NCBI GenBank assembly: GCA_905221605.1
Contig: CAJNDS010002278.1
Coordinates: 347,364 to 411,363 of the forward strand
Reading direction: 5' to 3'
Source of the DNA: Symbiodinium natans
Taxonomy: Eukaryota; Sar; Dinophyceae; Suessiales; Symbiodiniaceae
Length of the DNA: 64,000 bases
The position numbers were made by a program, and so were the translations under genes. How positions within the stretch are numbered: position 1 is the first letter of the stretch; each line of letters begins with the position of its first letter. This document shows positions 33,001 through 41,986 of this stretch, piece after piece. The notes below the pieces were generated by a model. It was not told where the DNA came from, ran no database searches, and saw nothing but the letters and a program-made list of their open reading frames with translations.

Positions 33001-36000
33001 CAACGATGACATAGCATTGGAAGGGACTTGGGAGCCCGGCAAAGCTTGGGACAATGCTTCCAGGAAGTCACTAAGGGACGCAGGGTTCCACCATTGCTGT
33101 TTCGATTATTACCTCAGAGGACGTTGCCGGAAAGGGTTAAATTTCTGCAAGTACTCCCATGACGAGATGTCAGAGGAGCGGCTGTCGCTCCTGAAACACT
33201 TGGTACAGGTGGCCAATCAGGTCCGGTTTGAAAAAGAGAGAGGATGGGAGATTACGGATAGAAGCACTTTTCAGCCACCTGCGAGTGGGGGAGCTGAATC
33301 TTCCTCATCCTCGGCACCAAAAGCGCTGCAAATGACCAATGTGTCACAAAAAGATGGTGAAAAAGGTATTCTGGATGAAGTAGAAGCTGATGAGCAAAAG
33401 AATTCGGTGGCTGCATCCACTAGTACTCAGCTTCACAATCCGGAGGAGCCGATTGAAAATTGGATGGCTCGCAACGCACACCTGTGGGTGTATACCCCTC
33501 ATGTAAGTGAGGTGATGATTACGCTTGGTGTGACCAATGTGTCGGACTTGCAAGAGTTCATCTTTGTGGAAGATTTGGTTGACAAAGGGATCAACAAAGT
33601 GACCGCATGCAAAATTCTGCAATTGGTGGGTGAGGTCCGATATCGACCGGGAGGACCGGAAAAGGCAGTTCCTTCTGATGCATCTGTACGGGTACAACAA
33701 TCTTCTGGGAACAAAGGGACTGGAAGAGCGGCGGTGCGAACCCTCACTCAGGTGCGTGAAGCTGAAGACTCCGGTGCAAAAACTATGCCGAGAGGTTCCT
33801 ATCGGGAGCTTTTTGATAAGGTCAGGTACCGTGATGGTTGGACGCTTGCGCAGAGGTCTCCGTTGTGCGTACAGAAGCTGCGGTTGGTGGGAGTTGGAAT
33901 GCCGCCGGTGAATCCACCAACGAAAAAGTATCGGTCAAGATCAAACCCTGTAAGAAGGGGAAGGCCCTTGCTGGACAAAAAACAGGTGCGACAGGTGCCA
34001 CGATCTCGGTCACAACGACGAGTGCAACTGGCGGAAGTGGTGGAAAAACCGAAGCCACTGGAGCCGGTGAAACCTCGTGGTGGTTTGTCGTATCCATTCA
34101 GCAGAGCGTGGGCAGATGTGGTGGATGATGATGACCAGGCGGAGGCTTTGGTCTCGTATGCCGCTTCCTCAAGCGATTCAAGCGAGGAGGAGACCAATGC
34201 GGTACAACGCCTGAAGGAACTCTTTTTGCAAGAAAGGGATTCGTGGAGAACTGCGAGTCGTGGCAATGTTCCACAAAGTGGTTCTTCAGGCTCCAATGAT
34301 GGGCCGAAAAAATCGGTTCACCTTGGCGAAGGGCGCGACAAAGCGTCGCGGGGGGAGACCCGCCAAGAAGTGACTTCACAAGTTTTTTCGCTACCACAAC
34401 CTTCTCGTCGAGCTGAACGGTCTCAAAAAAGAACAAGGGATGGTTCAGTTATGGTTGGTTCGCTGGCGGTGGGCTCCACGGATGAGGTTTTACCTGGGCA
34501 AGGTGCTGCTGGACAGGTGAATGTCTCTGAAAGCGCTCAAGTTCTTCCTGGGCATGAAGTGGCTGGACAGGAGACGGCGCCGGAAGGAGCAGTACAGATT
34601 TCTGGCGAGGAGACCGACCAAAAAGAAGGAGAAGGCGGGAGCAATGATCTCCGTGGTAATGATGCGAAGATGTTGGATGGTGGTCCGGTGAGGAGTGACC
34701 TTCAGCAATTGCTGGTGAAAGGCCTTCTGACTCGAATTTATTGGAAGGTTGCAGTTGGCAAGTTGCCAATGGGGCAAAGAGATTGCCAAAAAGGGTCCAA
34801 TAAGATGGATCGAAATTTGGTTATTAGCATGTCATCCGAGGGTGCAAGCGAACAGGATGAGAACCTGGCACTGGAGGACGATGCTGATCAGTCAATGGGA
34901 GACGGTGCAATGGTTATGGTGTATGATCCAGGAACGCTGATCCAGTCGCCAACAACTGATTGGGTTATGCGTCGCGGTCTGACCGATCGTACCGTCTGGC
35001 CAGCAATGGCGCACCTGGCACAGAGGATATGTGCTGAAATGGTTCAAGTGGATGAAATGAATGCCCAGCTAGGGACTGGAACACTCCTTTTTCAAAGGAG
35101 AGATCAAGGATATTATACTGACCTGCATCATTCGTTCCATGACAACCCGTGCTTGCCGGCGGTGGGGAATTACCCTCTTTCGGTGATGGGTGCCTTGTTG
35201 TCTCCTGGTCTGGAAGGGGAATTCAAGAATACGGACAAGTTTGGTACTGCTATGGAGGCAATTGCCTATGATTGGAGCCGCAGTCCAGGCATGGAAGTTC
35301 ATATTGAACTTATGGCGAGGGTAGCCAAAATGGTTCACCCATTCCTGAATCTGGGAGCACAAGGGTCGGTGATGGTTTCAGAATTTCTCTGGCAGCGCGG
35401 GAGGGCTCGGTTGATGGAGTTTCTTCAAGCGGCGACTTGTGCGGACCAATTGGAGGCTCTCTGGAGAAGGATGGACGACGATGCGGATGAGGAGGTGGAT
35501 CCTTCGACAGCGATGCTGGAAGTTCTTGGACTAGAGGATGCGGTGCTTGATCAAGGGAACAATGAATCCCTTATTCCCATTGAAGATGCTGGAGGTGAGA
35601 CAAGCGGTGACACTGGAGGGAAGGGCAAAGCGCCAGAAGTTTCTCCGGAAGAGGAGAAATCCAGTGGGTCATCCAGACTGGCGGACACAAGGATTTTCTT
35701 GTGGTCAGTGTACTCCCGCGTGGCTTCGAATTTCTCTATGCAGGACCGCACTACTGGTAAGATCTTTGACAGCACCAAAGGATATCCTGGTGAAGGACCA
35801 AACAATGATGACAATCCTTCCTCTAAGGGGAACTTTCCCTGGATTTCAGAAGACTACCTCGACGAAGTGGTGTCAAAAAAGATGGAAAGGTCTTCAGATA
35901 TGGATGGGTTTGTTCCGGGAAGTGAGGGATCATTGGAAAAGGTAGAGGTGGAGAATGTTACTGCCTCTAAAATTCTTATGGCTCTTTGGAAGAAGGGACA

Positions 36001-37561
36001 TAGAGTTGGGTTTAGAAGGTTGCGTCGTTTGAATGCATCTGGATGCAAGGTTGGAGCAATGAAACGTCCAATCAAAAGGGTGCAGAAGATTGGCGCTAGG
36101 AAGGCCTTCATGAAGATGTTCAATGTTTTTGGATCGTCTCAGCATGGCTCAGGAGTTGGCGGAAAACCGATCATGAAGGTGGTAGGACCAAGGCCAGGTT
36201 TTCCAGCTGTACTCCAAGCACCAAATACTGATAGCACGTCGGGTGAAGGGAGCAGTCCCCAGGTACATGGCAATGTTCATGTAGAGCACAGTCGCCCTAT
36301 GGACCGGTATGAGGCAGAGCGCTTGGAGAAGAGGAAGAAGGGTTTCTGCTATTGGTTTGGCAAAGGGAAAGATCGCTGCAAATTTGGTGACGACTGCAAA
36401 TTCATCCATTCCGAAGATGATGTGGTGCTACATTCATATTGGTGCAAGTACTATGTGGCAGGGAGAGAATGTTTCGCTGGAAAGGATTGTGAGTTCTCGC
36501 ATGATGCAACTGGTGTGAGGTGCGTCCAGTTTGCTCGGTCTGGGAAGTGTCGGTTTGGTGACCGTTGGAAAAAACAGAGGCCAAGGTCTCCAAGGACGCC
36601 CCCAAGGGATGGTCCAAGGAGAAAGTCTGGTGCAAATGGTGGAAAAAAGGAGATCTCTCCTGAACAGTTCGGTGATGATGAGGAGGATTTTATGGTTTAT
36701 GACGAAGAGACCAAGATGACGGAACTGTTGATGGAGGCGATTTCATTTCTGTCCAATGGCAAGTCAGATTTGGCTCGAGCAGAGGCGGACCCATTGTTCA
36801 AACTCCTGAAGATCACTGGAGATGCTGACTACATGGATCAAGTATGGGTTTCGTGGACCACTGAAATGTTGTCAGTGCTGGAACTTCTCGAAGTAGTGAA
36901 GTCGTACGATGTTTCGCTCGCAGAGGTGGAAGAATGGGTCAATGACCTGAGGATATGGTATGAGCGAGCCAATTTGGGAGAAGAAAAGGATCCCAAAAAA
37001 GGGAAAAAGAGGTCCCTAGAAGGGGAGTCCAGCAAAGATATTCCTGCCGAAAAAGAAGTGGTTGAGACTTCGGAGACGGAGGTTGCCGTTGAGGAGGAGA
37101 AGAAAAAGGTAAAAAAGAAGAGGAAAGCTGCAGCTATCGAAGATCCTTATACCCTCATGGTTCCAAAGCCGAAGAAGATGCCGGCGGTCATTGAGAAGGG
37201 TGGATCATCATCCAATGTGGTGGTTTCTGCAGTGGAAAAAGCCTCAAAAGCGCGCACAAAGTCAAATGTCGGTGGAAAGACAAAGAAGAAGGAGAAAAGT
37301 CAGAGTCCCAAAAAAGAAGAGGTGGTAATGGTGCAAGATCCTGAGGAAAAGGATCGTCCATCCGATGCGGAGGCACCAGGGTCTGCCAATGCGAATGAAG
37401 AGCTGGATCAATCTTGCCAGGCGATTGAGGATGCGAAAAGAGAAGGATTGGTATCCTCAATTCAAAGGGGCATACAGGATCCTGTTCTTACAGTTTCGGA
37501 CCTGGGGTATATTCTGCTGCAACTTCACCTCAAGATTGCCAACAATCGGAAAAAGAAGTGA
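30038..37561 (+). CDS. giant gag-like protein with WW, S1-like, SAM-like and CCCH zinc-finger domains
   Basis: 2,507 residues, uninterrupted, and the only convincing intact coding region in the window. N-terminal glutamate-rich helix (about 90-115). WW domain 128-153 with W128, GRQYYY and W150...P153. Long acidic low-complexity linker (about 165-560). S1-like RNA-binding fold 569-631 (GDEIMGLV, YGAFLDHG, GDTVNGTV). CCCH fingers at C877-H895, C970-H988 and C1021-H1041. SAM-like segment 1140-1196 (VTNVSDLQEF...DKGINKVTACKILQLV). Two more CCCH fingers at C2104-H2124 and C2136-H2155, and a sixth (2162-2177) in which Trp2177 stands where the third Cys should be. The C-terminus is lysine-rich (about 2,330-2,440), probably nuclear-localising. 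Zinc knuckles and RNA-binding modules fit packaging of element RNA, i.e. a Gag role, but this is inference. No YxDD motif or integrase HHCC was seen. The ATG is the first in frame; the true N-terminus may lie upstream in another frame. Confidence 0.85.
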   Translation: MEVTVLRVLHKHGYQPSSSTSGRMVDQESQTDLIGEVLQATRRPLNKIKKGPSSSSQGGGSGHKQKGADGFEAAPAAEYAMGEEEILQMEAERLRQLSEEEDEMRQVSERDGFRKDEHLIQACDGTMWELHLHEHGRQYYYCLDTHETKWTLPVVGEKVKSDEVVGSPLGNELEMEAALDSSSSTPKTESTRAFQGSVNSLGEKDFSSTIRDSGPRADGDAPTSGSPDEEGIPGNQANIAGAQHLDREETEALSEGGAAMELVDPEEKMPNEVIGTVSAAEERVVDVVPVVQEGGPGDSEDGEKKLCVTTEEVSSFGAKNSAIQGEKEASGIAGDTDDLKNEAWSANDARVDAPDITWSAKEARVEVHVVVRSTGDCNNGAQVSAAADDGGSQVDALVQPEVSSEERNDKGYTGANEAAVVNDGGNSPLEAMEPKEPAVEESVPAVDDRLNCPAVEEDLPAAEGETKDSNDGSTPMKGEALPSGSSPEVDTERTTADEAKPLAEKKGGPEIQEHKKDELVGLVEQDEQCDPKVKTKDAPGADDTEMVSEERVKKVPRAGALESPGPHCYQEGDEIMGLVRCINGYGAFLDHGDMNVLIPAEGNNAYQFKFGDTVNGTVKRVEDDGTIILDTFLVLEEDVEDSSSTLRKWKPSGWSTWWTDSWYAGQWYQDSNGQWDWKQEEEQSDEELVVQELSSEERKERQLYGEKIYKALLENGNEEEAYVGKITGMLLGRPMEDLQECVADQAFLNAEARRAYGILQNDGWKPDGTESTGLGKLTTFSRKQYHNALFELACRKRRFSRPVVGEAVATVLNQGEDEFWNALWLDTKLFLQELDGAVQSMSKRENKPMEAYMDPDQYKKAYMTPKTVLSPGYSKLCRFFNKGRCRNGDGCPYEHRRYGEGWPEGGSTDPKNSQEADDEDGNIGDPPTEEGTVDEAQQEREDLAFRAKYNFGKGASKGEPTSGEPKGRLCLYYNQGGCKYGTTCRYLHNDDIALEGTWEPGKAWDNASRKSLRDAGFHHCCFDYYLRGRCRKGLNFCKYSHDEMSEERLSLLKHLVQVANQVRFEKERGWEITDRSTFQPPASGGAESSSSSAPKALQMTNVSQKDGEKGILDEVEADEQKNSVAASTSTQLHNPEEPIENWMARNAHLWVYTPHVSEVMITLGVTNVSDLQEFIFVEDLVDKGINKVTACKILQLVGEVRYRPGGPEKAVPSDASVRVQQSSGNKGTGRAAVRTLTQVREAEDSGAKTMPRGSYRELFDKVRYRDGWTLAQRSPLCVQKLRLVGVGMPPVNPPTKKYRSRSNPVRRGRPLLDKKQVRQVPRSRSQRRVQLAEVVEKPKPLEPVKPRGGLSYPFSRAWADVVDDDDQAEALVSYAASSSDSSEEETNAVQRLKELFLQERDSWRTASRGNVPQSGSSGSNDGPKKSVHLGEGRDKASRGETRQEVTSQVFSLPQPSRRAERSQKRTRDGSVMVGSLAVGSTDEVLPGQGAAGQVNVSESAQVLPGHEVAGQETAPEGAVQISGEETDQKEGEGGSNDLRGNDAKMLDGGPVRSDLQQLLVKGLLTRIYWKVAVGKLPMGQRDCQKGSNKMDRNLVISMSSEGASEQDENLALEDDADQSMGDGAMVMVYDPGTLIQSPTTDWVMRRGLTDRTVWPAMAHLAQRICAEMVQVDEMNAQLGTGTLLFQRRDQGYYTDLHHSFHDNPCLPAVGNYPLSVMGALLSPGLEGEFKNTDKFGTAMEAIAYDWSRSPGMEVHIELMARVAKMVHPFLNLGAQGSVMVSEFLWQRGRARLMEFLQAATCADQLEALWRRMDDDADEEVDPSTAMLEVLGLEDAVLDQGNNESLIPIEDAGGETSGDTGGKGKAPEVSPEEEKSSGSSRLADTRIFLWSVYSRVASNFSMQDRTTGKIFDSTKGYPGEGPNNDDNPSSKGNFPWISEDYLDEVVSKKMERSSDMDGFVPGSEGSLEKVEVENVTASKILMALWKKGHRVGFRRLRRLNASGCKVGAMKRPIKRVQKIGARKAFMKMFNVFGSSQHGSGVGGKPIMKVVGPRPGFPAVLQAPNTDSTSGEGSSPQVHGNVHVEHSRPMDRYEAERLEKRKKGFCYWFGKGKDRCKFGDDCKFIHSEDDVVLHSYWCKYYVAGRECFAGKDCEFSHDATGVRCVQFARSGKCRFGDRWKKQRPRSPRTPPRDGPRRKSGANGGKKEISPEQFGDDEEDFMVYDEETKMTELLMEAISFLSNGKSDLARAEADPLFKLLKITGDADYMDQVWVSWTTEMLSVLELLEVVKSYDVSLAEVEEWVNDLRIWYERANLGEEKDPKKGKKRSLEGESSKDIPAEKEVVETSETEVAVEEEKKKVKKKRKAAAIEDPYTLMVPKPKKMPAVIEKGGSSSNVVVSAVEKASKARTKSNVGGKTKKKEKSQSPKKEEVVMVQDPEEKDRPSDAEAPGSANANEELDQSCQAIEDAKREGLVSSIQRGIQDPVLTVSDLGYILLQLHLKIANNRKKK

Positions 37562-37902
37562 TTGGATGGTATGGATGAAGGGATGGTTTTTCTCTTTCTG
37601 GAGACCGGTGCGCTGGAACAGCCAATGTGCTGACAATGTGGTGGTTACTATTAAGGGTATGGAAATCCCTGATAGTAGGAGTCAGTAGCTTTTCGCGTAG
37701 CGAAGACCACGGTTTGTGGTGAAGAAGGCCAAGGAGTCTTCAGTGATGAGAGGATCAAGGTGAAAAAAGATTCTCTATGGGTAGTAGGTTAGCCAATGTG
37801 CTATAATTCCGTCCTGGAAGACGTTAAACCACAATTTGCATTTCAAGCAGCTGGCTGCTGCCGTAATGGCAGTTTTTGGCCAAAAGATCTGCATCTCCAA
37901 TG

Positions 37903-37924
37903 TGTCCTAGGAAATCCTAGGACA
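37903..37924. other. perfect hairpin before the polypurine tract
   Basis: TGTCCTAGG-AAAT-CCTAGGACA, a 9-bp perfect stem with a 4-nt loop, overlapping the start of the purine-rich tract. It could be an RNA structural element used in packaging or plus-strand priming. This is inference from position only. Confidence 0.7.
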
Positions 37925-37931
37925 GGGGGAG
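37918..37931 (+). promoter_or_regulatory. candidate polypurine tract
   Basis: TAGGACAGGGGGAG, purines except one T and one C, ends at the base before the 3' LTR, where the plus-strand primer of LTR elements is expected. Confidence 0.6.
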
Positions 37932-38218
37932 TGCGGAGCTGCAATTGGTATTGTAGAAAGGAGTTAGTGTTGGAAGTTGGAAGGGTTAATGAACCCGGTA
38001 ATCGTATTTGGCTCAAGATGGGCTTGAACAGAAAGCCACAAGTTCAAAAAGTAGTGCCTGGGTTCTTAGGGTTTGGTAAGGGTGTGGATTCCTTCCCCCT
38101 TTCCTTCCCCCCTGGGTTGCTCTTATCCGTGTTCTTGGTTGTTTCTTGGTTCGATCTGGGAAATATAAGTTCAGGGCGATTAGGGGAGTTGATTTCCTTC
38201 CTTGGTTGTCCCCCCGTA
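37932..38218 (+). repeat. 3' LTR
   Basis: 287 bp, same ends as the 5' LTR, four differences by eye (about 98.6% identity). Followed directly by TAGGG and then TTTAGGG repeats. Carries the same TTTGGCTCAAG at 38,007-38,017. Confidence 0.9.
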
Positions 38219-38266
38219 TAGGGTTTAGGGTTTAGGGTTTAGGGTTTAGGGTTTAGGGTTTAGGGA
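38219..38266 (+). repeat. interstitial telomeric array, 3' flank of LTR element
   Basis: TAGGG then about six TTTAGGG units. It continues the array interrupted at 29,400. Confidence 0.9.
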
Positions 38267-40002
38267 GTGCGTTTGGCTTTATCCTGCTCTGGGGCATTGA
38301 GTGCAGCATGCCGGACACCTTTCAGAACATCTGTGTGTCATATGCCGTCCTTTTATGATTGCAGCTCGAAGTTGATTTAGGGTCTAGGGTTTAGGGTTTA
38401 AGGTTTAAGGTTTAGGGTTCCTTGTGAGCCTCAATTGACCCACATGGCTCGGGGTGCGAGAGCGAGTCGACAGCCGAGGTTTCCTTTTGCCACCTGGCTT
38501 GACTGAAGGTCTCTGATTTGCATCTTGTAATGCGCGAGCGAGTTTTTTCCAGTTCTTCCTAGCTGCTGTAAATCAGCATATGATGAGCACTCTGTTACAT
38601 TGTATTCAAGGGAGATACCGCAATTACAAGTGCCTCTTGCGGTGGCGGCCAGCTGCCTACCAGTGACCTGAAAACACGATTCAAATTCAACACGTACTGA
38701 AAGTCGCTCGTGTCGAACCTTGTGGGATTCTTTTCGGTGTTTCCCGAGAAAGGACTTCCCCTAAAATGCCCCCGAAAAACAAGAAGCCCGTACTCTTGGA
38801 CCCCTCCAAACAGGGTTTCCCTATCTTGTACGGCTCCCATTTAGTCTCCACTGGCAGCTTCTCCCGGGCCAGGCCTTTTGATCTGCAAGTCCACGAAACC
38901 CTAAACCCTAAACCCCAAATCTTAAACCCCAAACCCAAAACCCGAAACCTTAAAGCCGAAACCCTAAACCCTAAGATCTGCAGTTAGATACCTCTGTAGA
39001 ACCCATGAAGCGCCCCCCCCCCCAACAAAAAAAGAAATAAATAAATACAATATATATATATATATATATATTTATTTTAATATATATATATATATATTGT
39101 CTTTATATTTATTTATTTTATGTATTTATATAATAATAATCATAATACTGCCGAAATAAAACAAGTGTCCTTGCTATTCCTAGGTGCCTGGTTGCTCAGG
39201 GTTTGGGGTTTAAGGTTCCTGGTTCGCTTTGTGTCCGTGCTTCTGAGGCTTCACGGCATCTCGTGGTCCTGTGGTCGGTTTCGGGTTAGGGGCTCGGGGG
39301 TTAAGACTTAGGGGACGAGGGTTTAGGGTTTAGGGGTTAGGGTTTAGGGGACTCCAGAGAAGGTTGTTCCGAGCCCTTTCGGAGTTCGACGTACAAACAA
39401 CCCAGAAAACCCTGAAACCTTGAACCCCAGAACCCTAGATCCCTTAACCCTTCCAACACTGGACCCTAGAATCCTCAGGCCCGGCCCCCGAAAGTTCTTT
39501 GCAAAGACTCCCGACCATGCCAAGATAAGGAGAAACATAGCTGCGAAGGCCTCGCCTTCGGGAAGCAGGAGCCGGGTTGAGGGTTTAGGGTTTAGGGTTT
39601 AGGGTTTAGGGTTTAGGGTTTAGAGTCCTTACCCTTTCTGGGCTGGTCTCAAAAGGAAAGGGCCTCTTGGGCTCGAGTGTGCTCCTCCCCCTTGGCTGCC
39701 GGGGGAAGCTGCCAGGAGATCGTCCTGAACACAGATCTTTGCCACCCGGCAAGTACTCAGAAACCCTAAACCCGAAACCCCAAACCCCAAACCCTAAACC
39801 CGAAACCCTAAACCCCAAACCCTAAACCCTAAACCCTAGCACTTTCGGGGTTTAGGGAAGAGGGGAAGCTGCCGCTTTGAAGGTCTCAAGCGATTACTCT
39901 CGCTTTCATTCTGCCTTATAAGTGCATGGGACGTGATGAGTTCATGCAAGGTCTTGTGAAGAGATCCCAACTGAAGGCTGTGTGCAGAAGAACATAAACA
40001 CT
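38267..40002. other. gene-poor block with AT-rich cruciform
   Basis: Short ITRs (38,377-38,420, 38,900-38,975, 39,317-39,350, 39,579-39,625, 39,765-39,840), a C11 tract followed by A-rich DNA at 39,012-39,045, and the TA palindrome below. The open frames at 38,595-38,840 (-) and 39,606-39,818 (-) show no domain. Confidence 0.65.
39031..39121. repeat. AT-rich palindrome
   Basis: The core ACAATATATA...TATATATTGT (39,047-39,100) is nearly perfectly palindromic around TTTATTTTAA. The flanking AAATAAATAAATA and TATTTATTTATTTTA extend the arms. A strong cruciform candidate. Confidence 0.8.
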
Positions 40003-40142
40003 CGGACCCAAAGTAGGCCCTTATTCCCTTTTTTGTTGTTGGGAGGGGGTGGGGGCGGGGGGGGGGGGGATTAGGTTCCCTCACACCCGCTGTAACCCAA
40101 AAAGGGCACCGTTTTAATTCCTAGGCTACTCTTGGGCCTGGT
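40003..40142. mobile_element. MITE-like element, family D copy 3
   Basis: GGACCCAAAGTAGGCCCTTA left, AAAAAGGGCACCG and CTAGGCTACTCTTGGGCC right. A G-rich run (about 40,040-40,069) occupies the centre, where copy 1 has telomeric repeats. Confidence 0.7.
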
Positions 40143-40202
40143 AAACATGTACAGGCATGCATCATGCATGCGCATCTCGTCGCATGCATGTAGAATTCTA
40201 GG

Positions 40203-40325
40203 GCTCGGAGTAGGGCCTTGAAGCACTCATTCATTTCTTCCTTGTTTTAGGGTTTGGGTTCCCTTATAAGCACCTTTAACGCAAAAAGGGCACCCTTTTT
40301 GTTCCCAAGATACTTTTGGGTCTAG
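40203..40325. mobile_element. MITE-like element, family D copy 4
   Basis: GCTCGGAGTAGGGCCTTGAA left, AAAAAGGGCACCC and ACTTTTGGGTCTAG right. The centre reads TTTTAGGGTTTGGGTTCCC, a single telomere-like seed not expanded into an array. Confidence 0.65.
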
Positions 40326-41882
40326 TATTCAGCACCAATTTGCAGGAGCTCGGGTCACGCCCGCGGTGACCCTGAAAACAAACGAGTCCAACTTACGAAC
40401 CCGACTTGCTAAGTCAGAAGGGCTTCCAAGTATAATTCTTAGAGCCCTCTACCCTCTCTGCACAAGTCCCAAACCAGAACAAAAACTCGACGCCTTAAAT
40501 CTTAGGGTAGTTAACTGGTCCCTAAATATGGCCCCGTGCCTTCTCTAACGAGTTTTGATGTATGGGCCCTCGGGTTGTGCAGGGTATATAAGGGGTCCCC
40601 ATTTAGGGGCCCTGAGTAAGGGACCATGTATCTACCCCAAGATTAAACCTGTGAAGCTGAAGAGGTGGACAGTTTGCTGGGAACACATGGGAGATGTCGC
40701 CCCTCAGCTACCTCACAGGCGCCCGCGTGGAGTGTGAGTACTCCTGAAGGTTCGGAGCTGAAATAAACCCTAACTCCTAGCCCTAAACCCTAAACCCTAA
40801 ACCCCAAACCCTAAACCCCATCTTGTGGGGCTTTTGCCGGTTTAGGCGCTGGGAAGGTGCATTTTCATGCTTGCGGTCATTACAAACCAGCTCAAACCCA
40901 AAGTAGTTTTTCCTCTAGAACGAGGGGTCTCAAAAGGGGCTTCTGGTTTTTCAAGAAGAGTTGGCTGCTTCTGTGAAACTAAAACTGTCGGCCGACCGCG
41001 GACATGTGTCTTTGAGATGCCCCCTCGACAGGTGCCCCTTGGAGATTTAGGGTTTGGGGTTTGGGGTTTAGGGTTTAGGATAAAGGGTTCAGGCTCAGGT
41101 ATACACCCTGCAAATAGCTTCTGAGCCTGCAAGCCCGTACACCCTATGAAGCCATGAGCTCTAAACGCTAAGGCCTCGAAGCCGCGCATCCTAAAATCCT
41201 GTGTGCTAGACGCCTTTGCCAATCCGGGTTGCTGTTCAGAGAGTCCACCTGCAGTAGCATCCGTGTCATCATGAGTGAGGGCGTCTCCCTGTTTGTGAGC
41301 ATCCGTGTCATCATGAGGGATTCTCCCTAACCGGAACCCTAAACCCTGACCCCTGACCCCCAAACCCGAAACCCTAAACCCTAAACCCTGACCCCTGACC
41401 CCCAAACCCGAAACCCTAAACCCTAAACCCTTAACCCTTAACCCTGAAACCCTAAACCCTTAGCAAGTGGGGGTCTGCTCGTGTGCCCCAGAAGGCTACA
41501 AAACGATCTTCGGGAATTGCAAGAGTGGCCAAGCAGCACGGCCGCAGCTTCGGGGTTTGGGCTTTAGGGTTTAGGGTTTGGGGTTTAGGGTTTAGGGTTT
41601 AGGGCATGATCTGGCGGCTTCCGCAAACCCTACAGACTCTGAAACCCTAAACCTGAACCCTGAAACCCCCGGCCCTTCAACCCTAAAGCCTAAAGGTTTA
41701 GGGTTTAGGGTTTAGGGTTTAGGGTTTGGGGTTTAGGGTTTAGGGTTCCTAAACCCTCAGCCCCCTAAATCCTGAGCCTGCCAGTCCCGCCATCTTAAAA
41801 TCCAGATGAGACTCTCTGTGGTTTTTAGATCCTTAGCCTTTTCGGGTGTATTGGGCTTCTTAATGTGGCAGAAACACTAGGA
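40326..41882. other. gene-poor ITR-containing block
   Basis: 40,330-40,760 and 40,830-41,330 are largely non-telomeric and unrecognised. 41,336-41,460 is a CCCTAAA/CCCTGAC/CCCGAAA array in which a 56-bp segment is repeated. 41,697-41,748 is a TTTAGGG array flanked by inverted CCTAAA on both sides. Open frames here are not supported. Confidence 0.6.
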
Positions 41883-41986
41883 TGCCCAGTAGTACCCTTA
41901 TTCCCTTTTTGGTAGGTTTAGGTTCCCTTATAAACCCCTTTAAGCAAAAAAGGGCACCCTTTTTCATCCCAGCTTACTGGGCAACC
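41883..41986. mobile_element. MITE-like element, family C copy 3
   Basis: TGCCCAGTAGTACCCTTATT left, AGGGCACCCTTTTTCATCCC and TTACTGGGCA right. Undivided. A telomeric tract begins about 10 bp downstream. Confidence 0.65.

Larger units (their letters stand above)
37562..37931 (+). other. 3' untranslated region of LTR element
   Basis: 370 bp between the stop codon and the 3' LTR with no further ORF of note. The only structure seen is the hairpin and purine-rich tract at its end. Confidence 0.7.
29401..38218 (+). mobile_element. LTR retroelement, apparently non-autonomous, in telomeric array
   Basis: The element is 8,818 bp. Two 287-bp direct terminal repeats differ at four positions by eye, suggesting a fairly recent insertion. 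Ends are TGCGG...CCGTA, an imperfect inverted pair of the TG...TA type, which is known as a non-canonical LTR end. The flanks are TTTAGGG repeats with a TAGGG duplication. Between the LTRs is one 2,507-codon frame covering 85% of the element. A purine-rich stretch, AGGACAGGGGGAG, directly precedes the 3' LTR as expected for a polypurine tract. No convincing primer-binding site was identified after the 5' LTR (GGTTATGAGCCC follows). I found no reverse transcriptase, protease, RNase H or integrase signatures, and too little space remains outside the ORF for them. It would therefore need enzymes in trans. Confidence 0.9.

Noticed and set aside
30180-37460. Dozens of frames of 60-170 codons in other frames and on the minus strand of the retroelement
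   Set aside because: Shadows of the 2,507-codon ORF with no domain of their own.
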